Positions 23,866 to 35,200 of a DNA stretch of 64,000 bases are shown here, piece by piece; the stretch's first letter is position 1, and every line of letters begins with the position of its first letter. The stretch comes from Akebia trifoliata (Eukaryota > Streptophyta > Magnoliopsida > Ranunculales > Lardizabalaceae), in NCBI GenBank assembly GCA_017979445.1, contig CM030705.1:14215040-14279039 (forward strand). Direction: 5' to 3'. Position numbers and translations under genes: made by a program. Below the pieces are notes generated by a model that was not told the DNA's origin, made no database searches, and was given only the letters and a program-made list of their open reading frames with translations.

Positions 23866-26800
23866 CTCCTAGAATGTTAGGGGTCTAAACAAACCCTGTA
23901 AAACACAATGAGGTGAGGAACCTTGTTATAAAGAAGAAGTTAGCAATCATTGGCCTAATTGAAACCAATGTAAGTAGCCAAAATGCTGATAGAATCATGA
24001 AAAAAGTTTGCTCCTCGTGGTGAAGGATTGATAACTACAATAAGGCCATCCATGGCAGGATTTGGGTTTGTTGGGACCCAAACATCGTGAACATTCTACT
24101 CATTAGTAAAACTGAACAAAGAATCCATGTCCTTGTCAACTCTAAGGGAGGCAAGGATTGTTTCCTCTCTGTGATCTATGGGGACAACAAAAGAGTAGAT
24201 AAGAGAAGGCTTTGGGAGGAAATGGTTGATACCTCTCTTGTGATGAGAATGCCTTGGATTCTCATGGGGAACTTCAACTCTGTCAAGAATCAATTTGAGA
24301 AAGTGGGTGGAAGGAACAGTAATCGTGCTGCCTCTAGGGAGTTTACAGAGTGTCTTTATAATTGCTGCTTCATTGATATCAAAGCCCTTGGGGCTAGGTT
24401 CACTTGAATTAATAAGCAGGAATCTAGGAGGATTTGATCCAAGTTGGATAGAATTTTGGTTAATGTTGAGTGGGTGGATGAAATTAATTAAGTTGAAGGG
24501 TTGTTTATGCCTACTGGCTTATCGGATCACAGCCCATGTTTAGTGAATACCTCTAGAACTATGTCAGGCGAAAGAAGCCATTCAGATTTTTCAACTATTG
24601 GGCTGATGAAAAGGATTTTCTTACTGTTGTCAAGGAAGCTTGGGACATGAGAGAACATGAGAATCCTCTTTATTGATTTACCATCAAACTCAAAGCTATC
24701 AAGGCTAAGTTGAAAGCCTAGAATAAAGCCAAGATTGAAGATAGATTTAAATCCCGTAGAGAAGCTCGTAGTAGGCTAACTGCTGTCCAATTCACTTCGC
24801 AAGCGAATCTTCAACTTGCATTCCCTACACTGGTAAAGAGAAGGCTTTCTAATGCCTATGCTAATATCCTTATAATCCAGAAATCTGAGATTCAGCAGAA
24901 GTCAAGATTCAATTGGCTAAAACTTGGAGACAACAACAATGTATTCTTTTACCACTCTCTGAAGGCTATGAGGTCCAGAAACAAGATCACTAGCATTGTT
25001 GGGAGAGAAGGTTATCTTATCATTGATGTTGCAAATCTAGAATTGGAAGTAGTTGAGCACTTTAAATTCGTTATGGGCTCTAACAACACGAACAACATTC
25101 TGGGCAACTAGAAGATTGCATCCTTCTCTAAACATTTTTCTAGTCTAGATCAAGATCTTCTTGTCGCGGATGTTCAGGATAGTGAGATTCGTAGTGCTCT
25201 GTTCAATATGGATGGATTCAAAGCTCCTAGCCCTGATGGATTCAATGTTTGCTTCTACCAAAAAGTTTGGAACATCATCAAATTAATATCTTTAAGGCTA
25301 TCAAGTGCTTTTTTTGGAGTGGCAACATGCTCAAAGAAACCAATGTAACAGTTATATCATTAATTCCTGAAATTGATTTGCCAAAGGAACTTCCTAATTT
25401 CAGACCTATTTTTTGTCGTAACATGCTTTATAACATTATCTCTATAATTCTTACCAACAGGATCAGTCAGGTGGTGCACAATCTTGTAGGGTTGAACCAA
25501 TCAACTTTCATCAAAGGAAGAAGCATCTCAGACAATATTTTTTTGTAGCCTTCAAATTCCCTCAAATCTTTATTTATTGGGTGATGGAGTGCATCTCGAG
25601 TGTGTCCTACACAATCTCCTTCAATGGCTCATTTGTTGGGTGGTTCAAAGGAAAAAGAGGTCTAAGACAATGCGATCCTCTGTCCCCGTACCTAGTTGTC
25701 CTCATTATGAAAATTATCAACTCTTTATTCCAGGAAAATGTCAAGTGTAAGCAGTTTGACTTCCACCCCAGATGAGTGAAATAGGAGATTACTCATCTTT
25801 GCTTTACGGACAATCTTTTCATCTTCTTCAAGGGTAATAGGAAGAGTGTTGAGGCAATTCATTCGGTTCTGATTGAGTTTAGCAACTTAACTGGTTTGGA
25901 GGTCAATCCGGATAAAAGCTTGATCTTTCTTGCTGGAGATAATAGATTCTTAGATGATGATATTGCAAATATTCTAAGAGTCAGGAAAGGGAATCTCCCT
26001 GTCAGATATTTGAGGCTCCCCCTTTTTCTTCTAGGCTTTCTGTTAGACATTGCCAACCTCTTATTGAGAAATTTTCCTTGAGAATAAACTCTTGGAAGGG
26101 CAGATTCCTATCTTATGCTGGAAGATTGGAGGTAGTCAAATTGATTTTTCTTAGCATCAAAGTTTATTGGTGCAATTGTTTTATTCTTTCGGCGAAAGTT
26201 GTTTGGGAGATGGAAATAATTTGTGCTCGATTTTTATGGGCTGGGCCTGATAACCAAAAAGACTATAGCTCGGTGTGTTAGAAGGACGTGTGAAAACCTA
26301 TTGTTGAGGGATGGCTAGGCTTAATGAGCATTACTGAATGGAACAAGGCTTCAATCACACGATATGCTTGGATGATTTCTTTGAACCAAGACTCCCTTTG
26401 GCTGAGATAGGTCAAATCTCATCTATTGAAAGAAAAAAAAAATCTGGACTCTTACGATCCCTAAGAAAGCCTCTTGGAGCTGGGAAAAAATCCTCAAAAC
26501 TAGAGACAATGCCTTCAACAACATTACTCATCTCATTGGCAATGGATACTCCACCAAGATTTGGGATGATCCATGGCATCCCATCGGCATCCTGAGTCCT
26601 ATGTTCAACGAAGATCTTACCTATGACTCAAGAGTTGGTCCAAGGGCTAAAGTCTTGACCCTGATCAAGGATGGTAAGTGGAGAGTTTCAGAGGGAAGAG
26701 ATGGCACTTTGCTTGAGATCTCATATCAGCTTGGTCAAGTTCCAATCCACTATGGAGTTGTAGATAGAGTGGTATGGAAAATGACTGCCAATGGCAATTT

Positions 26801-27893
26801 TTCAGTAGCTTCTGCCATTCAATCGACCCACTCCACTACTCCTAGACCAATCTAGGCCTCCTTGGTGTAAAACAAATCTCAATTTTCGAGGCATAGCTTC
26901 ATTGCATAGCTAGCCATGAAAGGTAGGCTTAAAACATTGAAGAAAATTAATGAGTGGGGGCTTAGAGTGAATGTTACTAGCAAATTTTGTAGAGGTCACG
27001 TTGAAGACGATACTCATCTCTTCAGCCAATGTCCCTTTGCGAGATGTATATGGGTTGATATCCTTAAGAGATGCCTTCTGAATAGAGTGTAGAGGACTTG
27101 GGAAGAGGAAGTGGATTGGGCTACGGCTAACTTCAAAGAGAACTCTATTATCCATAGGAGGATTAAATAAGTTGCTTTTTTGCGCTTTAATTTATCACCT
27201 TTGGTGGGAGAGATGCAATCGTATTTATCAAAACAAATTCAAGAGTCCATCCTTGGTGCTCCATAACATCTTGGAGGATATTTAGATTAACTTTAAAGAT
27301 GGAATCGACAATGTTGAGGATTCGGATCACAACAGGGCCTTCATGCATACTTGGGACTTCCAAGCATCCTTTTCTCACAAAAGAGGAACATTTTGCTCTT
27401 GGAAAAAACCTCAGACTAGGTGGTGGGCTCTAAATGCTGATGGTGCTCTTTCCCCCTTGAGAGGTGACTATGGAACTATTATTAGGGATGATGAAGGTAC
27501 TATGATAGGTGCTCTTGCCAGAATGGATTCTCCTAAATCAATCTTACATCATGAGTTGCTAGGAATCCTCAAAGGGATCCGTTTAGCTACAGCCCATCAA
27601 TGTTCTCGTATTGAAGTTCAGTTTGATTCACTTGTTGTTGTTTGCATCCTTAACAATGTTTGGAATCCCCCTTGGCATGTTCACCATCCATGTTTGGTTA
27701 TCTCAAGGTTAATCTCTTCCTTCCACGAAGTAGTTTTCTCCCACATATTTAAAGAAACTAACAGGGCTGCTGACCTCCTTGCATCTATGCAATTTGTTGT
27801 GGGCTGCCATGTGATGGATTGTAGCTCTATTCATATTGATCTCTTGTCGAGCCTTGATCAGGATCGTAGTGATTCACGATTCCTAAGGTTGTA
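23866..27893 (+). pseudogene. LINE ORF2 remnant (endonuclease, reverse transcriptase, RNase H)
   Basis: Endonuclease motifs IGLIETNV near 23950, PWILMGNFNS near 24255 (Asp of GDFN changed to Asn) and a SDHSPC motif near 24523. Reverse transcriptase pieces include APSPDGFN near 25225, NQSTFIKGRSISDN near 25500 and GLRQCDPLSPYL near 25660. The segment that should carry the first catalytic Asp, between SDN and the following ECISSVSYTISFNGS, is deleted, and the ADD motif reads FTDNL near 25805. The C-terminal RNase H (27343-27893) still shows its acids: NADGA, HHELLG, FDSL and NRAADLLA. At least six breaks make this protein non-functional as a unit. Confidence 0.8.
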
Positions 27894-27956
27894 GCTGGTT
27901 TGGGTCTGCCTTAACCCAGATAATTTCCCAAAAAAAATAAAAAATCATATTGCACA

Positions 27957-29240
27957 TAATGACATGAAAGTGTGTAAGAACCATAAATGTGTTTAATCCA
28001 GATACGATTCAAAAGACATTCATAGTTCCCACACACTTTCACGTCCGGTTGCAAGGTACAATCTTAACGTCACTTCAGCATTATTCTTTTATAATGCGTT
28101 GAAGGCATCCTAAAGTGGGTACTTTTGTGAATTTGGGATGCCGTAAATACACATGGACCAACAGGAATGTGATTTTCCAAAATTCGCACTCATCTTTCTT
28201 CATCACACACACAACAAAGATTTAAACCTTGCCAGAAAGACGTTAGGAATTTAAGGAAAAGTATTGGCTACTGATCCAAACCTTGGATGATCTTATTTAA
28301 AGCTCTTTTAAGCAATCTGAATCAGAACAAAAAATAAAACATAGTAGCAGCCTTGGTCTAAGAACCAGTTTTCGGGATTGAATTGGTGATCACCAGGTTC
28401 CATCTGAATCAGGGGTTCTACCCCAAAAGAGCCAAATCTTCCTAGTCAACTCAAACCAATTTGGACATCACCTAAAATATATACGTATATGTAGAGGCAT
28501 TATTTCGCTTTCTATCTCAAGATCTTGATTTGGATCGAGATCCGACAAATTAATCACAAAAAGAACGAAAGAGAGAAAGAACACAGATTTTTTACATAAT
28601 TCGACAAACATGCCTACCTCCATAGGTTCATGAAGTCATACCACTACATTTTGAATCTCCCTTTTACATGATCTCATCCCCCCCATTTTCTCCTCATTCC
28701 CCTCCCTCCCCTTTTACAATGGTTTTACCCACTTTTTATAGAAAAGAAATCCCAATCTTCCAAAAGAATCCTAATCTTTTTAAATTCTAACAACCATATT
28801 TGCTCTTATCCGTATAAGGTAATTCCGTAAGTAGGGAATCCTTTCCTATAGGGATTATTTCCCAATTAGAGAGAATCCAAGTCGAGCAATGCCACGTGGC
28901 ATGATAAATACCTACAGATACATGTCAATTGAATGGTCTAGATGAGACACCTATTTTATCCTCCCACAATATATATATATATTCAAGAATAGTTGTCTTC
29001 TTGTTATAATCTGGATTAAAAGACACTGCAATCACAAAAACTCATTTTATGTTAACCACAAGCATTTAAAATCTTTTTACACAAAAGAACACCTAACGAT
29101 TCAAACCGATCTTTTTTTGAAAAAAAAAAACAAAAACAAAACACAATTTACAACAAATCAGTCGAATCGACTGTTTCTTGACTAGCCAACATGAAAAATA
29201 ATGTACACAATCAGTTTCCTTATTAAGTAGCATTGGAGCT
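27957..29240. other. Spacer 3' of SOL1, with repeat fragments
   Basis: It contains a truncated foldback element (27961-28086) and, near 28560-28760, sequence resembling a retroelement LTR or leader (ATAATTCGACAAACATGCC). A perfect 14-bp palindrome, ATGCCACGTGGCAT, lies at 28889-28902. The SOL1 3' untranslated region should lie just below 29241, but no definite polyadenylation signal was chosen. No gene is visible. Confidence 0.45.
27961..28086. mobile_element. Truncated foldback MITE
   Basis: The right arm CACACTTTCACGTCC...GTCACTTCAGCATTATT matches the family at 15197-15350 and 44785-44964. The left arm is short; only AAAGTGTGTAAGAACCATA pairs back. The outer left arm is missing, and the LINE tail lies right beside it. 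Confidence 0.55.
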
Positions 29241-29569
29241 TTAGACTACAACAGGTTTTTTCTGCCCTGCAAAGTGTTTTTGTTTTGGGAGCTTGAACAA
29301 CAATGTCCTTCTCAACAAAATGTAAAGAAACACCAATATTATAATAGCCACACCAAGAAAGATCTCTATGTGAGTCCACCCCGCAAACTCTATGAAGTCA
29401 AGATTGCTCTTCTTGTCACAGCTGCATGTGCAACCACCTTGGAGCTGCTTTCGCTTATGGTTTTGATCTTCTACCTCTACCGGGTCCATAACAAAATCGA
29501 CGCTCATGGGTTCATCTTCTAACAAGATACGTGTGTTCTTTGGTTGATATCCTGGAACCATTGCAACAA
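29241..29569 (-). CDS. SOL1: SOL1 last exon: end of TTR-like domain and membrane anchor
   Basis: 329 bp starting in phase with exon i ([19 protein letters not shown]). DFVMDP ends the transthyretin-like domain. A Cys-rich linker CTCSCDKK and a hydrophobic helix [19 protein letters not shown] (about residues 69-87 of this exon) follow, then a basic tail ending KKPVVV. This fits a type I membrane protein with a short cytosolic tail. Confidence 0.92.
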
Positions 29570-32267
29570 CTGCAAGCATAGTTGAGAAGATCTAATTAGA
29601 ATTTTATTGGGTACTAGAAATTTATCTTAAATATAGAAGATATCAAAAGAATTGAGAGCTTGTATTGCAACACCAACTTTTCCTACAACCACCAAAACAT
29701 GAAATGAAATATGGTTGGCATTTGGGTGCAGGAGACCTCTATTCTTTTAATGATTGTACTCCCTTTCCAATCCTTCTACAAAGTAATTCGATTTGGGCTT
29801 CTACTTAGGCGAGAAAGCTTTTGAAGCTATAAAGGTAATGTTATGATGAGCGTGTGATTGATTGAGGAAGAAATCGTAGGTCAGTTGTTGTGGCCGGTGA
29901 AGTTGCTTGTTTCTTCCTCTTTTTCTGCTTTTGTTTTGTAACTCTTATGTTTCTGGTCTCTGCACTTATTTGTGATATATACCTTCATTCAATGGTGAAT
30001 TATAAAAACATGACCGTGGGGCAATGTAACCTATCAAATAATATGATAAAATGCAAATTATCACATTAAAATGAGAAAAAAAAACTGAAGCTCTTGAGTT
30101 GTGTGCCTTACAGGATGGTTAAAGCTAACATCCTGAGAAATCAAATTTATGAATCTTTCCTTTTCAGGACAACTTTCTTTTATGACCTGATTAACATTGG
30201 TAAACATGAATTTTGAGGACAGACATACCCGGTCTCTTCTGCCAATTTCCATGTTACAAGTTAATTTTCAGATGTAAGAAACTAGTGCAGAGGTTGGTTT
30301 GCCTCTGGTGCAGATGAGATCGTAAGGTTTGTTTTCCGCTAGTGCTGAGGGTTTTTCAATCCTCAAGTTTCTGGGGAACACAAAACTTGTACCAGATGTA
30401 AGAAACCAGATGTCGAGAATTCCTTTGGGACATATGCAGAGTCCATACAATATAGGCCATACGGTCTCATAACAAAATATCAGATGCACATGCGATTTCA
30501 ATTTGGCATGACCAACATGCAGAGAAAGTATTAATGACCAACATCAAAGGTCTTCTCTAAATTAAAAATACAGCCAAAATCACAAAGAAAATAATATAAA
30601 AACAGGGCAAAAATTGAAAGTGAAAAAGATAAGGTTTAATTTTTTTTTTACATGTAATGCTATATGTTACACATGGCCCCCTATGAATAAGTCAATTGAT
30701 CTGTGTTCTATCAGTGTTTGTGTGTGTGCGTGGGTAAGCCTAATATGATAGAGTCGATGGATCTTAGTGCCCTATCAATGGACCACTTTTTGGAATATTG
30801 GTAGCCTGAAAGTACTACACATCGGACAATACTCTGATTTCCATTTATGCAATGTTCTGGCTGTTTTCAGACAATTGAAACTGCTAATGCCCATGTTTAG
30901 TAATCTATTTTTTGTGTTTTTAACAATAAGAATTTGTGTTCTTTAGAGCTTAGTCTGCGTTCGTGTGTGGGTGGCATTATTCAACACGCATCATCTCTTC
31001 CCACAACCTTCTTGTAAAGCAGGCCCACTATAGCACAATATTGTCCGTTTTGGGCCAAAGCTTGCACGGCTTTAAAACGCATTGTACTATGTAGAGTCTG
31101 GTTTGTCCTTGTAGCCCAAGTTCTGAAAGTTCTCATGTCCGATGTGGGACTAATCACACTCCTCCCTGTCATTTCACTTTGCAAAGTGACGGCTCCACTT
31201 CAAACCCTCAATTTCCGTAGCCCTTTTCACACAGAGCCAGTGGCGCACTGGCGAGGCTGAGACAACCTCTCCACCAAACAGGAAGAACTGCCCTCGACTC
31301 TAATACCATTTGTAGTACCTTTGGCCCACACTCGTAGGATATTGTCCGCTTTGGGCCGAAGCTCGCACAACTTTAAAACACATCCTGTATGGTAGGATTA
31401 AGTTTGCCCTTATAACCCATGCTTCGAACATCTACCCCACCGATGTGGGACTAAATTCATGGCTCACCCTGCCATTCCATCCAATGTACAGGATGACTTC
31501 ACTTTGACCCTTGGTCTCATCAACCTTTTTCCCTATATAGTACAATGCGTTTTAAAGCCGTGTGTGGGCTTTAGCTCCAAAGCGGACAATATTGTACTAT
31601 AGTGGGCCTAGGGTGTTACATTTCTCATCTCTTCTATCTTTCCCTTGTTATTTGTCTCTCCCTTCAACTCTTTATTTTGAGGGGTATCACTCTCTGACTC
31701 TCTTACTTAATTCTTTGTTCTATGTTCTGATTTTTTTTTCCTTTATAGTAATATTATTTTCAGTTTTCCTATTTTTGGGGATGAGTTCTTTGTTCTTACT
31801 GCAAACAGTAAATATCATAAATCCACCTCAACTATGGTAAGGTGGATTAGATTTGGTTCAATTCTTCCCAATTAAATCTAATCTTAGTAAAAACTGGATT
31901 CAACACCCTATTTACATAAATTACATGATAAAAACTTAGATACTTGTTTAGATCAGAAAGAAAGAGGAAGATCAGGCAATAAGAATGCAAAATAAAATTC
32001 TTCTTTTGATGATCCCCAAAAGCTTTTACAACTCCCAAAGATATATGGACTCTTAGAAATGAAATTTTCCGACCCCTTCTAAACTATAGGAATCCCCTAT
32101 TTATAGATGCATAGGGCAGTTTACAAGAACTAAAACAAAAATACAAAACCTCTCCTTAGATTGCTATAGCGATTTCCACCTCAAATCGTTACGGTGATAT
32201 CCAAATCAGAAAATTATAGCGATACCCCAAAGCGCTATAGTGATACATGCCTCAGATTGCTATAGAC

Positions 32268-32298
<31 letters not shown>

Positions 32299-35200
32299 AA
32301 AAAAAAAAAAACAATGAAAATTACATTAAACTCCTCAAAATACACAACAAATCCCTGAGCCTCATTTACCCTATAACAATTACTTAATTTGGTAACAAAG
32401 CCATCCAACCCTAATCTCTATTCCCTATTTTTTTCTAAACCCTAACCTAATTTCCCATCCTAATCTCGAATCTCTATTTCTTTCTTAAACCTAACCCTAA
32501 TTCTCCTTTGTTGTAAGTGACCAAGAACCATCGTCAAGCACATTGTTCCCATGGGAAACAAGTTGAATATGTTCTAAATAATGGATACAATGTGAAAGTA
32601 TTATCATAGAAATGCACAAGGGGGACTTAGAGGGCATTTTGGGCGGAACAAGACTAGGATATGATAGAGCAAAAACATTTCTGGCCAAGAATGAGGAGGG
32701 ATATGTTCAAGGTGGTTGAAAGATGACATACTTGTCAAGAATTCCAGCGACAAGTTCAAAACACAGGTTTTATACCCCGCCAAATGTTTCAACACCACAT
32801 TGGGAAAACGTTAGTATGAATTTTATTTTGGGACTGCCGCGGCCACAAAATGATAGGATTCAATTTTCGTGGTAGTTGATAGATATTTTTCTCAGATGAC
32901 ACATTTCGTTAGTTGCAAGAAGGCAATGGATGCTCCACATGTTGCTAACATCTATTTTAGTGAAATTGTTCGTCTTCATGGGGTTCCAAAAACCATTACA
33001 TTTGATCGGGAATCTTAAGTTTATATCACAATTTTGGAGGACTTTGTAGAAAATACTTGGGATACAGATCTATAGTACAATAACTCACATCATCCACAAA
33101 CTGATGGACAAAACGAAATTATAAATTGAAATTTGGGAAATCTACTATGATGTTTGGTCAGTACACAAGCCGGATTTGCTTAAAACTGCTCAAAGAACAA
33201 AACTACAAAAAGTAGTCCTTCTGAGATAGTAAGTATAGGAAAATTACTATAATTACTTGCAAAAGAAAGCTTTCCAGCCCAACAGGAATATCTCCAAAAG
33301 GGATGTAATAGGCTTAATGGGAAAGGTTTAGGTTTATTTGGGTAAGGCTTAAGTTATTTAGGGTATGCTTGGTTAAGGTAAAAATATATTTTGAGTGATG
33401 GTTTATAAAAATAGGGGTTTGAGTTGGGCTCAAGTAGGGTTGGGGCCTGCTATTGGGGTTTTGGGGTAATGGTAGAGCAGGGGGATGGCCTAAAATAAAG
33501 GCTATAAGGGCTGCGGTTGCGAATATTTCTTCAACATATGGCCAATTAGGATTTTTGAAACCCTTCAACATAGCCAATAATAAATCTTTCTAACCCAATT
33601 ACCCAAAATACCTCAAACTTAAAACTACTAAACCAACCAATATGAGAGGGTTGTACTAACTATTATGGGGCCCACATTTCACTTAAGTGGCTGGTCCACT
33701 AAATAACAGAAAATAAAACTTGGACCCACCACTTAAAACAATAAAAAGGCTCACTAGTCACTAGTAAAATAAAATCAAATAAAAATTGTTAGATTAGCAC
33801 ATTGTTATTAGGATTCTTAGTATGTAGGTCCTTTTTAGTCTTTTCCTTATTTCAATCTTTGTAATGCTTTAAAGCCTAATTAGGGCTAATAATTAAAATT
33901 AATTCTTCTCTACCTTTCAATTTGGTATCAGAGCCAAACTCTCTACCTCCATCGAAATCCACTGCTACAACCTCCGTCGACTGATTCTTCCTTGAATCAT
34001 CACCCAACTTCCTTGAATCAATCCATATCACCCCTACGGGGGTCCTCTGTCACTACAGACCCTAATCGCATCATGCGATAGGGATTTAATCACTATCCAA
34101 AGCCTGCGATCAGGCTGTTCTCACAGCTTTGATGCTGTTTGGTGCCTGCGACATCCAAGATAGCAGTTTTAGTCTTGTGTGATCATCATAGGTCACTGTA
34201 TGAGACCTACGATCACAGCAGGTAACCTGTTTGAGTATTTTTAACCATCGCAAGTGGCTGCTCAGTCTTGTGCGACTATCGTGAGTGAGTTCTGAGCCCT
34301 GCGATCCCAGCAGTAGGCTGTTTTGAAGCCCACGATCACAGCAGATCTATGTTATGACCTATGCGGCACCTTCAAACACCTCCACAGGGCCCTACGACCA
34401 CAGCAGATTGCTGTTTTGAGATCTGCAACACTCTACGATCATCATAGAAGGCTCACGACCACAGCAGATTGTTGTTTTGAGGTCTGCGATGCCTGTGGTC
34501 ACTGCAGAAATGCAGTCTTGAAGCCTGCGATCCTTTTTTGAGTTTGGTTGGAGACTTACGGTCACTGCAGAGGTGCAGTCGAAGGTCTACAACCACTTCA
34601 GATCTTGTTTTTTGGAGTTTTTTCGACCACTGCAGAGGTGCAGTGTGGCTGTGATCAGAGAATATCCTTGTTTGGAGGTTGTGATCCGAGTAGTTTTGGT
34701 ATTTGCAGGGTGTTATTGTCAGTAAGATACAGCATATATATTTAGCTAGAATTACTCTCTCTAGTTATAGCATGATTTTGTATTATGGCTGTAGACATCT
34801 GTCAATCAGATACAGCATATATATTTAGCCATAATTAGTCTCTCTAGTTATAGTATGATTTTGTATTATAGCTGTAGGTATCTTGTAATTAGTAGGAAGA
34901 TTATAGTTTCCTTATTTAGTCACTCCTTGATTTTTGTAATTGCTGACATTCAGCCTTGTAATCAGCCCAACAATTTCTATATAATATGAGGAACTCTCAC
35001 AATGAGAGGCATTCAGTACAATTGACATGGTATCAGAGCATAAATCATCTAAATTAGGATTGTTCTAGGTTTCAATTTTTTAGGGTAGAGAGTTTCTTTT
35101 TTGCTGGAAACTACTCTTTTTGTGGTGATTAGTGACTATCGGCAGATTCTTTAGAGATTGTGGAAATTTTGTGGTGGCTGTCGACAAGTTCTGTGCAGTC

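Larger units (their letters stand above)
22044..27956 (+). mobile_element. Decayed L1-type LINE
   Basis: The order is ORF1 (DUF4283-type), ORF2 (endonuclease, reverse transcriptase, RNase H), then an A-rich tail at about 27930-27945. ATTGCACA occurs at 22044-22051 and 27949-27956 with partly matching flanks, so it is a plausible but imperfect target duplication. Both reading frames are broken by stops and frameshifts, and parts of the reverse transcriptase are missing. The element lies between the 5' end of THG1 and the 3' end of SOL1. Confidence 0.85.

Noticed and set aside
31562..31840. 92-residue hydrophobic open frame
   Set aside because: It starts inside an inverted TRIM LTR fragment and runs into T-rich sequence, which explains the hydrophobicity.
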